Under the pieces are notes generated by a model that searched no databases, had not been told where the DNA came from, and was given only the letters and a program-made list of their open reading frames with translations. Below, one piece after another: positions 54,937-64,000 of a stretch of 64,000 nt of DNA. Source of the stretch: Pelodera strongyloides (lineage: Eukaryota; Nematoda; Chromadorea; Rhabditida; Rhabditidae); assembly GCA_036852015.1 (NCBI GenBank), contig JAANDG010000139.1, positions 124,001-188,000 of the forward strand, written 5' to 3'. The translations under genes and the position numbers were made by a program. Numbering within the stretch: position 1 is the first letter of the stretch; every line of letters starts with the position of its first letter.

Positions 54937-55985
54937 CCAAAGTCATAGAGGAGATTATTCAAACGCAGTTCACGGCTGAGCCCACTGTGCTTGCTCTGTT
55001 CGCTGTCCCACCCCGAAAGTATCGGCAGTCAGATCTTGCCCCACATAGCTCAATCGGAGCTGCAACGTATTGTCATCTCGGTGGCCTTCGGATGTTCGTT
55101 ATTTGTCTTGTGACTTCCATGTTTTACCCAAAGCGTGGATTTTTCTTCCTTATAACGTAACTCTCCAAAGTCATCGAGGAGATGTTTCAAACGCAGTTCA
55201 CGGCTGAGCCCACTGTGCTTGCTCTGTTCGCTGTCCCACCCCGAAAGTATCGTCGGTCAGATCTTGCCCCACATAGCCCAATCGGAGCTGCAACGTATTG
55301 TCATCTCGGTGGCCTTCGGATGTTCGTTATTTGTCTTGTGACTTCCATGTTTTACCCAAAGCGTGGATTTTTCTTCCTTATAACGTAACTCTCCAAAGTC
55401 ATCGAGGAGATGTTTCAAACGCAGTTCACGGCTGAGCCCACTGTGCTTGCTCTGTTCGCTGTCCCACCCCGAAAGTATCGGCGGTCAGATCTTGCCCCAC
55501 ATAGCCCAATCGGAGCTGCAACGTATTGTCATCTCGGTGGCCTTCGGATGTTCGTTATTTGTCTTGTGACTTCCATGTTTTACCCAAAGCGTGGATTTTT
55601 CTTCCTTATAACGTAACTCTCCAAAGTCATCGAGGAGATGTTTCAAACGCAGTTCACGGCTGAGCCCACTGTGCTTGCTCTGTTCGCTGTCCCACCCCGA
55701 AAGTATCGGCGGTCAGATCTTGCCCCACATAGCCCAATCGGAGCTGCAACGTATTGTCATCTCGGTGGCCTTCGGATGTTCGTTATTTGTCTTGTGACTT
55801 CCATGTTTTACCCAAAGCGTGGATTTTTCTTCCTTATAACGTAACTCTCCAAAGTCATCGAGGAGATTATTCAAACGCAGTTCACGGCTGAGCCCACTGT
55901 GCTTGCTCTGTTCGCTGTCCCACCCCGAAAGTATCGGCGGTCAGATCTTGCCCCACATAGCCCAATCGGAGCTGCAACGTATTAA
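54937..55985 (+). repeat. 228-bp tandem repeat, 4.6 units
   Basis: Units start at 54937, 55165, 55393, 55621 and 55849 (partial). Units 2 to 4 are almost identical and unit 1 is slightly diverged. Units 1 and 5 share GATTATTCAAACG where units 2 to 4 have GATGTTTCAAACG. 228 is 76 codons, so one frame repeats (FTAEPTVLALFAVPPRKYR) and ends in TAA in each unit. The last unit passes into the probable exon ending at 55996. Confidence 0.95.
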
Positions 55986-56288
55986 TAAGGACTACGGTGA
56001 GACTGAGCATTTGAAAAAAAATTTACCCACTGGGAACGTACTTTGCTCAAAATTAGCAAAGCAGACAGCTAATGCACGGCTAAGGCAAATCAATATGATG
56101 CCACAGGAAAATGTTTTCTTGATAAACGCACCTGTCTGGATTACTCATAATTAAATTATAAATTACATGAAAAATTAAAAATTCGATGTTCTTTCACCCT
56201 ATCTATATTTATTATTATAGCGAAAGAAGCGTGGAAGAAAAGGAAAAATGAAGAAGTAAGGAAACTCGACGATACACGAGCGAAATAG
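55945..56288 (+). CDS. Unrecognised gene, 3' end (two exons)
   Basis: Exon 55945-55996 (ILPHIAQSELQRINKDY, GTGAGA donor, phase 1) joins exon 56221-56288 (AKEAWKKRKNEEVRKLDD to a stop) after ATTATAG. The joined end is charged and probably helical, which reads like a real C terminus, but I do not recognise it. AATAAA is near 56489. The upstream acceptor (GGTCAG) and the preceding exons are uncertain because this exon sits in the last unit of the 228-bp array; each earlier unit carries a copy of the same segment that can end at CTGCAAC|GTATTG. A more diverged relative precedes the array near 54905. Confidence 0.4.
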
Positions 56289-56514
56289 AAGAAATTCGAA
56301 AAATGAATATAAGAAACACGAAAACAATCTGAAGATGAAGATGGATTAAGATTCGCACACGCAATTTATAAACGTAGATCTCTTAGCAAAATTACATAAA
56401 CTCTTCCTCATTTTGCTTTATTTTTGGCATAGGTGTTGCCCGGAATTCGTACAATATGCCACGTGTGCGACGTACATAACATAATGTAATAAACAACATC
56501 TTTCTCGCGCGGAG

Positions 56515-57000
56515 AAAGGTTAGTGGGGGATAACAGCATTTCCGTGTATTATATGCTTATTCCTACGTTCTTCGTGGTCTGCAATCGGGCACAGAAATTT
56601 GGGTATAAATGATATCTTATTTATCGTACAGCATGTCCAAAAAAATGCTTTTAGTAGGTCTATTGAAGCATCAAGTCGACAAAAGTCACGAGTCAATTGT
56701 AATTGCAGGCACGTAAAATCATAGTAGATCAACGTCCAAACTAGCTAGTTGACGCAGATCATATCCATCAGAATATTTAAGTACAAGTGCTTCACAAATT
56801 TCAACTTTAAAAATTGAGAAGCCTACTGGCAACGATACATCATAAATCCATGTATAATTGCTAGGTGTGTATGAATAAATTCCAACAACAAATGGTCGAC
56901 ACTGCCGAAACTCGGGTAGCGCGCGGTGAATCTTCAATTAGCTAGGGTGCTCAGCTGCTCAGTGGCGCTTCACGTTTAGACCCAAAATAAGGTAGTTCTG
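56515..57000. other. Family D fragment and an unsupported minus-strand frame
   Basis: 56515-56565 resembles family D (GATAACAGCATTTCCGTGT). A 72-codon minus-strand frame at 56937-56719 (fragment YDVSLPVGFSIFKVEICEAL) reads somewhat protein-like, but has no clear splice sites. Confidence 0.25.
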
Positions 57001-58811
57001 ACAAAAACTACTTGGAATCCCAAAAAATGAGCGGGGTCACGGATGAAAGTAAACTCCGCGCCAATGAAAGGAAAATCGAGGCCGCGCAACACCTCAAGGA
57101 AGTGCGCGAGGGGTCGCACCTGCGGCAGAGGAGAATGCCACTCGGCAGGTGCGCCATTGGCATTCGCGCATCAGTTGCGCGCCACCCCGCACATGGTTAC
57201 TATCCACATCATTCTATACTGCAGCACATCTCAGTTTCTTATAATATACCTTCATTTTCAACACTTGACTATTCACTAGAACATACACACCTTTTCCGTA
57301 TGAATAATTTCCTCCGCTTTTCTTTTCTACCTTCCAAGAAATGAGGCGAGAGTGCGACAATCTGACAGTCGAAGGAGCACGAGAGTTGAGTGTAAACTGG
57401 AGACGGCGGACGGCGATAGATCTAATGACAGACACACTTCTGAAGAGACCCAGAGAAAGTGGAGAATAAACACTGTCAAATGTTACTGGTCAGAGTCAGG
57501 GTGCAGTGAGAGAGACACTCACTTGAAGAGAGCATATAGGGGCGGGGTTGTGAGGGCCAAAAGCCTTGGGGCCCAAACTAAGCGACCCACCCGGGGCACA
57601 TCCGCAGACGTTTTTTGTGTCACCCGAAAACTTGGCCGTTGGCCAAATTTATTTCCGTCAGCTGTAATGACGCCCTCGACGCATAGTTTCATACAGGTAT
57701 GTTTATTTTTAATTTGGCAGTTTCAAGAATTCAAGAGGTATGACCCGTGGTTTAGTTGAAAAATTCAACGCATTTATGGGGGTGGGTCGGCATAGAATGG
57801 AAAATAATTTGCATATAGTCCACGGGATGATGTCTTAAAGAATGTAAGACGGCGTGAAAACGGCAAGAATTTCATTTAAAGCGAAATACCCGTCGGTTTT
57901 TGAAACATATCGTGTGCAACAGCATTCGCTTATGCAAATAAACATAAATTAGAATAAAAAATCGAGCTAAATTCGAGCAAATTAGCATATGCATAAATAC
58001 GTAAGAATCCAGCTGTCCACGATGCGTTTCAAAAAGCCGCCTTTATTTCGCGTTAACAATTTTATGGCGTTCGAAATGCACGCAGGATATACCTCAAGTG
58101 TGTTTGCCGATCTCACGCCGCTCGTACGCCAACTCATATATTGTCATCTTATGTTTAGATATTAAAAATATCATCCGGCCGTCATTAGGTAGTATATTAT
58201 TTCATAGTCAATAAATAGATCACCTGATTTTCCAATAATAGCAAGATCTTACGAAAGAGTAAAGCAACCTTGCATAAAATGTGTAGATGGAACAACTCTA
58301 ATTTCGTATTGACACGGAGTTAGGTTTCTTGACATACTAGTATTAAGGTCTTTATAATTATAATTATCATGTATATTATAATGATCCACTCTTGCGATTT
58401 TAATTTTAATATACTTACAATTTATTCAAAAATTACAGTATTTTTTTACTATATGAGTCAGCCAATAGTCTCTCAGCCAGCTGTTTGTAGCCTGTAGTTT
58501 GCTGTCCCTTATTTCGGATGAATTTTGCAACAGCCGGTTTTTTTTCCGAGGATTTTTACTCCCCCCGGTTTTTCCTTGTTAAACTTTATTCTTATTTCTT
58601 TTGAAATAATTGGAATAATATTTATTTCAGAATTATGAATATAGATTATTTCATTAAATATAGATTCATATGTGCTATATATTCCTCGTACGTATTTCTC
58701 ATTTTATTGATATGATTCATGTGTGAAAATTGTGTAATATTATTATTATGCAGTTTTTTTTATCGCGAACAAAACAAGAAATTTCAGTGCGTATTATTTC
58801 GACAGTGAAAA
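57001..58811. other. Intergenic upstream of atg-10
   Basis: A charged frame begins at ATG 57027 (MSGVTDESKLRANERK) but has no clear donor. 57350-57700 is GC-richer without a firm model. A family B MITE is listed separately. 58060-58780 is AT-rich with nothing recognised and should contain the atg-10 promoter. Confidence 0.35.
57876..58056. mobile_element. Family B MITE, copy 7
   Basis: TTAAAGCGAAATACCCGTCG to CGCCTTTATTTCGCGTTAA, 181 bp, TTAA at both ends. Confidence 0.85.
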
Positions 58812-61456
58812 ATGTCACGTATCGATAAGGTATTCTACAGTCATTTTTTATATGATTAATAATATTCCAGAAACAATGTAGCAATATTACTTTGTGTGGA
58901 ATCTATTGTAGTTAACATTAAATTACAAAAACGTTGGTTAAGTGGCATATGAAACCGATAAAACGACCGGTTTTTGAAACGTATTTTGGACAACTGCATT
59001 CCCATATGTTGTATGCAAATCAATACAGTCTGTCTAATAATCGCTCAGTAATTTGTATCAGTTATCGCCAGTATAGGCTTCCGGAGCACGCTGTGCTGCG
59101 CACACACGAAGTTTCCTACGAATTGTGTAAAACTGCGCAATTTGTAATTATATGCGTGCTGGTCTAATTAGGTAAAAAAAACTTAAACTAAGTAATTATT
59201 TAAAGCGGTATAACATCCGGTTTCTGAAACGTATGTTGGAAGCTATATTCCCAGGTAGTTTATGCAAAACACTGGGCGACACTGCGCGATTTTCAGTCTG
59301 TTTATCTTAATTTGCGTCAACATATGGGAATGCAATTGTCCAGAACACTTTTCAAAAACCGGCTGTTATCCCGCTTTAAAGTAATTAAATGTATATTATG
59401 TCAGGATCTGTCGGAATTTGCCGCACAAATCGACGCGTGTTCACGGGAGAAGTGGACATTACATAAGGTGAGTCGTCATTTCATTTATTATTGGCGCTGA
59501 AAATGTTTATTTATTTTTATTCCCTTTCGTTCCTTTGAACTTTTTACTTTCTTTCCCAGCCTGATCCATAGTTGATTTTTCTAACGCTTCGTGTTCACGA
59601 TGACTATGGCTCCTCTCTCGCGCTCTCTGTCTCTCTCGCTCTCTCACTCTCTTCCTAGGATATTTATGTACAGTAGGTTCCCTTTATTACTATGATCATG
59701 TCCAATGTCCAACAGCTTGGTAAATACCACGCAAATTAATACTCATTTCATACCATGTTCCATAGTTTCTAGAACTTTTTCAACATCCTGTTCTGGAATC
59801 ATTTCTTATCAACTGTCAAAAAAAGCCCGTAAAAATTATTGAAAATATAGTAGCGAGGATCCTAGGGTATGTAGTCCCTTTGAAAAAACCGTTTAGAGTT
59901 GAGTATGATTATGACGACTATTTTCCGTGGAGCTTTTTTCCTTGGCTTGTTCTGGAAACGTTTCTTGTAAAATCTCAAACAACTGTTTCCCACACCTCGT
60001 TTGTGGTTGCAACCCGAAAAGGGTTCGGATTACAATAAGGGAAAAAACAGAGAGAGAGAGAGAGAGATAGGGGAGAGAGCGACATAATGAGAAAGGGAGA
60101 GGTAGAGCGAGAACGACAGAATGAGGGAGGGAGGAGAGAGAGGAAGAATGACAGTGAGAGGTATGGATAGAGAGAGCTCCTTCTTCTCAGCTCAGGTAAC
60201 CTGCAGAGAAATGATAAAGAAAAGCCCATCCTGGGGGTATATGTAGATGTAGAAAGTTTTTGTTGCAACCAGAAATCAGCCTCTTCCGTACGTTGGGGAA
60301 GCTTGCGTGTGCGCCGCGATAATCTGGCACATATCTAGCGCAACTGCTCAGGCTATTCCTTTTAGACACGCGTAGTTGAATGCGTGATGGTAGCTGTCTC
60401 TTGTTTGTAGGAGTAGGGGATAGCCTGTGAACTCCTTTCTTTGCTCAAGCATTATTATTTCGCTTCAGATGATCTATATGGTGTGAAGTGTGAAGTTGTG
60501 AAGTGCCAGTGTGCGAGGAGAAACCGTTCTTTTATTTATAACAAAACATGCTATTTCTTTTGGAATTCTCAATTTATGTGTAAGCTAAACGAGGACGGCG
60601 AAGTGAATCACCATCACACAAATTGCTTTACACTTATTGTTAGGGGAAACGTGTCTAAACATCGTCTGGAAATGGCTGGAATTAATTTCATAAGTTTTCT
60701 TCAATCCGAAGTAACATTTTCGCAAGCATTTATCATACTATCATCATCATGGTGCCAGTCTGTTAGTTATGTAGAAGCAGATATGAAACGTGTGTGGTGC
60801 GCGGAGAAACCTTGGCGCCAATTTATCGCGCCGCGACGATCTGGCGAAGGCTGGACGATGCGGAGAAAATTTTGTGTGAATTTGACTTGGGAATCGAGAG
60901 GAATTATAGGAATATAATAGCCCGATGGCGCACCCTACAACTGATGAAACGCGGCTCATGCGCGGTGAGAACTTGGCGATGTCTGGGCGCGGATGGGGCA
61001 CTGAACAGCGCGCCAAACAACTTTTTCTTTGCAGCGAACTAGTCAGATCCTTCGCGGCGCATCTTTAAAGTTTTGCGCTGTTGTCACGCTGAGATTACGC
61101 TAGTAATGTACAATTCCAGTTGGCGCACCTATAGCGCAGCCCTTTTTCCGCGGATTGCACGCTCTATTTGATCCGTGTTGTTTGCGCAACCTTTTCCGCC
61201 ATAGATGCGTGGCGCAATGAAGTTCCATCAGTGTTTTATTACGAACCTAAACGGTATCTATACAACTCACTCACCAGCGCATCATTGAACTACACTGATA
61301 TTGTGCTAAATGTCAACAACGAGCTTTTCGCCTCAATACCCAAGTAAACACATAAAATTGTCCCATTTCCAAATTGGCTGTTTTCCACCTTATAAGCACA
61401 GGACTTTTATCTCAGCGGAAACTTTTTATCTTGCCCTCTCTGTCTCTCTTCCTCTT

Positions 61457-61491
<35 letters not shown>

Positions 61492-63819
61492 ACATCTTCT
61501 TCTTTCATCTCTCGTCACTAACTACTTAGGGGCTCACCGGGGGGACGAACCTTAAGAATTTGAAAAACAATCACTCTCTCTCCTCTGACCACGCTATTTA
61601 GTGGGTATCTGTCCAAACACTTTACCTCAGGAATGGCCAAGATGCCCAGGCCAGGCTTATAGAAGGCTTATAGCCGGGCCCACCTAGAAGTTAGGGAACG
61701 GGAAACATTCCAAAGAAATATATTTCAATTCAGTGTTGGCTGCCGTTGTCATAGCTGTATTTTTAGAGAAAGTAGACGAACGTGTATAGGCTTACTCGTA
61801 GAGACGCGAGAGGTATTTCGTTTTCTACTGACTCGGTTTTTGGAGGTATCTAAAACCACAAAACTATATGCGTGCAGAAGAGAATCATGGACCCCTCGTC
61901 GCCCTAGCTCGAAGATGTCGAGCAACATCTGAAACTCCTGTCCAGAGGCCATATTCACCACTCCGATTCCCTCGGGGAAATAGTCCCTGTGGACAGAAAA
62001 TAGCATTCTAATGTGAGAGACGCAGAGAAAAAACGGGCAATTCCCCATGGGGGATTGAGTGGTGAATATGTCCTCAGGATCTCTGCGATAAAACAGCTTG
62101 GAACTTGGGACACTGTATTGAACCTCCCTTGAATTAAGGGGTACGCTCATGTGAAATAAGAGGTTTATCTACTTACTCAAAACGAACTCCATTTCAGGCA
62201 AGGGATGGCTACTGGGCCAAACAGTCGGTTATGGTGAAATGGCGAAAGGAAGTCGTAAATAGACAAGCGCATATCGTCTACAGTTCCACGTACGAAGTAC
62301 CAGTGCTATGGTTCAACTTTTATCATCGGGGTATGTTTTCTTTACCTTATTGCATAAATGAGCTACGCTCGTCGATTTCACGAGTATTAGTACGTGGCGC
62401 ATTCGAAATTTACAGAGCATCTCCGACTACGCTCGAAATGCGTTTAAAGAGGTGTAACAGCCGTTTTTTGATACGGATGTGGGATTCCTTCTCACCGTCA
62501 TGAGTATGATTAGAATAAAAATATAACTCAATGTGAGCTCACTTAGCGTAAATGCATAGGAAGGCAGTTGTCCATTATATGTTTCAAAAACCGGCCGTTA
62601 TAACGCTTCAATTGGAATCGGCGCACCTTCCGCACCTTCTTTTCGTCATGCGTCAACTGGAGTTCATCCTATAGAAATGAGGAAGCCCGCCGCAGGCTAT
62701 GACGCACCCACTTTGTGCGCAGCGCGTCCTCAGCGCTGATCACTACGCTACCATCCCATAACAATTACATCGCAATTATACCAATTATCCATTTCAGACG
62801 GTAATCCCCTTCGACTTGAAGAAATTCTCGAGATTTCTCAAACGAATAACAACACCCTCGGCTCCGATCTTCTATCCAACATTTCATTGGCCGAGCATCC
62901 CTACTGCGGCGTCCTCTTTTACAATATCCATCCGTGCAACACATCAAAAATTATGGATCAATTGCTAGACCAGGGCAATTACATAGTCAGGTGGGCAAAT
63001 TAATTTTACTCTGTGTGCCGCACTGATGTGGCACACGGAAGGCTGAGCGGCTCCGCCACGGCGCTTAGCCACCCTGATTTCAGCGTGATGTATCAGCACA
63101 CCTTTTGCCTCACACAAAAGAAGCGCTTGAGTGTCGCGTTTTCAGTAGTTTACCTCTGTATTCCTAAGACCTAGATTTTTTTTACTATGCAACGTTTAAT
63201 ACATTAAAAAAAATCTTTATTAATTTATAGTCCCTCTAGTAAAGCAATGCAATAAATAATCACATCACATCCAATAGGAAAGTTTAAAAACTGAACCCGA
63301 TAAATTGATAAGCACATGGGAAAATGATAAAGAAAATGAAAAATGAGATTATCAGATACGACACCCCGCAAATAAAAATAAGTATATCAGTAACACCGAA
63401 AATGAAAAAAGCTAGCAATAATAAATCGTTTGGAAACAAGTTGAACGTTCAATTAATTATGCGAACCCTCAACACTCAAAATAATCAAAGCGGCATGGCA
63501 CGTGGTTTGTGAATTTGTGAAGCGTTATGTTAGGCAATTAAATTTACATATAGACTGTGCAACTCTCTGTGACATTCCGTGCAAATCCGCCACAGAACGG
63601 AACATAAAAACCCAACGTACGTTCAAAATCACGTGTTATACCGCTTTAAATTTAAAAAAAAATGATAAATTCAGATGGCTCTCAATATACGGCACTCCCA
63701 TCGGCATTCGGGTACCCGATGAACTTTTGAGTGAAGAAATCAAGCAATTGCACAGGATGAAACTACACACGTTGACCGAGGAGCCTAGTTCATCGAATAC
63801 AGAAGGTATGCACATTTGA
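58812..63819 (+). CDS. atg-10: Autophagy-related protein 10 (E2-like ATG12 conjugase)
   Basis: Exons 58812-58829, 59405-59467, 62198-62330, 62798-62990 and 63675-63819 join in phase to 183 residues. ATG10 takes activated ATG12 from ATG7 and links it to ATG5 in the cytosol during autophagosome formation. The core reads DGYWAKQS, AHIVYSSTYEVPVLWFNFYH, DGNPLRLEEIL, AEHPYCGVLFYNIHPCNTS, then WLSIYGTPIGIRVPDE, the family pattern in order. Cys118 in HPC is the expected catalytic cysteine. TTTCAG at 58787, 24 nt before the ATG, is a likely trans-splice acceptor. The first two short exons fit by phase and by the FAAQ...KWTLHK pattern but are less certain than the core. The end is either MHI-stop at 63819 or a splice at GTATGC (63806) to an exon outside the window. 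The second intron (2.7 kb) contains a 158-codon frame. Confidence 0.9.
58954..59150. mobile_element. Family C MITE, decayed
   Basis: CCGATAAAACGACCGGTTTT with CGTATTTTGGACAACTGCAT; the right end is not clear. Confidence 0.5.
59199..59379. mobile_element. Family C MITE, copy 4
   Basis: TTAAAGCGGTATAACATCCG to CCGGCTGTTATCCCGCTTTAA, 181 bp. Ends 25 bp before atg-10 exon 2. Confidence 0.8.
59600..59660. repeat. TC microsatellite
   Basis: CTCTC-rich run with CGCTC interruptions in atg-10 intron 2. Confidence 0.85.
60045..60180. repeat. GA microsatellite, interrupted
   Basis: GAGAGA and GAGGGAGG runs in atg-10 intron 2. Confidence 0.85.
60441..60917 (+). CDS. 158-codon frame in atg-10 intron, unrecognised
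   Basis: The longest uninterrupted frame of the intron. Residues 13-60 have regularly spaced Cys and His (VKCEVVKCQCARR, KTCYFFWNSQFMCKL, NHHHTNCF), as a zinc-binding or transposon-derived domain might. I cannot assign a family. The second half is Arg/Trp-rich and includes a GCGCCGCGA-GATCTGGC segment that recurs at 37965 and 60310, so it is repeat-derived. No splice or promoter support; it may be a decayed transposon frame. Confidence 0.25.
   Translation: MLKHYYFASDDLYGVKCEVVKCQCARRNRSFIYNKTCYFFWNSQFMCKLNEDGEVNHHHTNCFTLIVRGNVSKHRLEMAGINFISFLQSEVTFSQAFIILSSSWCQSVSYVEADMKRVWCAEKPWRQFIAPRRSGEGWTMRRKFCVNLTWESRGIIGI
61430..61495. repeat. TC microsatellite
   Basis: CTCTCTCTC run in atg-10 intron 2. 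Confidence 0.9.
61890..62145 (-). mobile_element. Family A copy joined to repeat N
   Basis: CGAAGATGTCGAGCAACATC, ATATTCACCACTCCGATTCC, GCATTCTAATGTGAG, then CCTTGAATTAAGGGG. The N part matches 23690-23782 in inverse. Ends about 50 bp before atg-10 exon 3. Confidence 0.65.
62444..62611. mobile_element. Family C MITE, copy 5
   Basis: TTAAAGAGGTGTAACAGCCG to CCGGCCGTTATAACGCTTCAA; the right TTAA has mutated. In atg-10 intron 3. Confidence 0.7.
63487..63652. mobile_element. Family D MITE
   Basis: AAAGCGGCATGGCACGTGG to AATCACGTGTTATACCGCTTTAA, ending 25 bp before atg-10 exon 5. Confidence 0.75.
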
Positions 63820-64000
63820 TAATATATAACCAACTAAAAATATATAGCCATTTGATAATATATAGCCATTTGATAATATATATAGCCAACTAACTAAATT
63901 ACAAGTTAATAACTATAGCCTAGCCTGGATCGGACTTCGTAGTACCATAAATGCTGATTTGCGAGTGGTAATTCTAATTCGAACGGCGGAGGCGGATAAT
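63820..64000. other. Short AT repeats to window end
   Basis: Repeats of ATTTGATAATATATAGCC at 63845-63895. Nothing else seen. Confidence 0.6.

Noticed and set aside
60187..61016. Minus-strand frames opposite the atg-10 intron
   Set aside because: No splice signals, composition driven by microsatellite and GCGCC-rich repeats.

Overview
This is a gene-sparse, repeat-rich stretch of a nematode nuclear genome. The evidence is: interstitial tracts of the nematode telomere repeat TTAGGC; small introns ending in TTTCAG; TTTCAG/TCTAG-type acceptors a few bases upstream of several start codons, as expected for spliced-leader trans-splicing; and a CHK/DUF1679 kinase-like gene of the kind expanded in nematodes. 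The species cannot be fixed from the sequence. Gene models were joined by hand from reading frames and GT-AG sites. All complete models keep phase through every junction unless stated.

Layout: (1) 1-11 kb holds a partial unrecognised minus-strand gene (1790-3877), TTAA-flanked MITEs, a small candidate secreted-peptide gene (7352-8459) and a 1.4-kb compound microsatellite. (2) 11-25 kb holds two unrecognised Ser/Asn/Pro-rich genes (11077-13134 and 20695-24871), separated by a MITE-filled interval with an interstitial telomere tract at 15503. (3) 26.2-31.6 kb is a complete 12-exon CHK kinase-like gene. (4) 33.3-37.0 kb is a minus-strand RING/B-box/coiled-coil protein gene. (5) 38.8-47.4 kb is a complete 15-exon minus-strand SF3A3 (SF3a60) splicing-factor gene whose introns hold MITEs, a 23-bp array and two strong hairpins. 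(6) 48.9-54.0 kb is a 5.1-kb foldback-type DNA transposon with an 8-bp target duplication, 136-bp terminal inverted repeats, inverted subterminal arrays and a pair of GC-rich perfect palindromes. (7) 54.9-56.3 kb is a 228-bp tandem repeat that appears to have amplified an exon of an unrecognised gene. (8) 58.8-63.8 kb is a five-exon ATG10 (autophagy E2-like) gene.

The genes look like unrelated neighbours (splicing, autophagy, putative ubiquitin ligase, kinase-like enzyme) with no pathway linking them. The striking content is non-coding. At least seven short inverted-repeat families share TTAA(A)G ends. The foldback element carries paired hairpins with a compensatory base change. There is also a class II tRNA-like locus with an AGU anticodon, and MITE ends lie within a few bases of trans-splice and splice acceptors.
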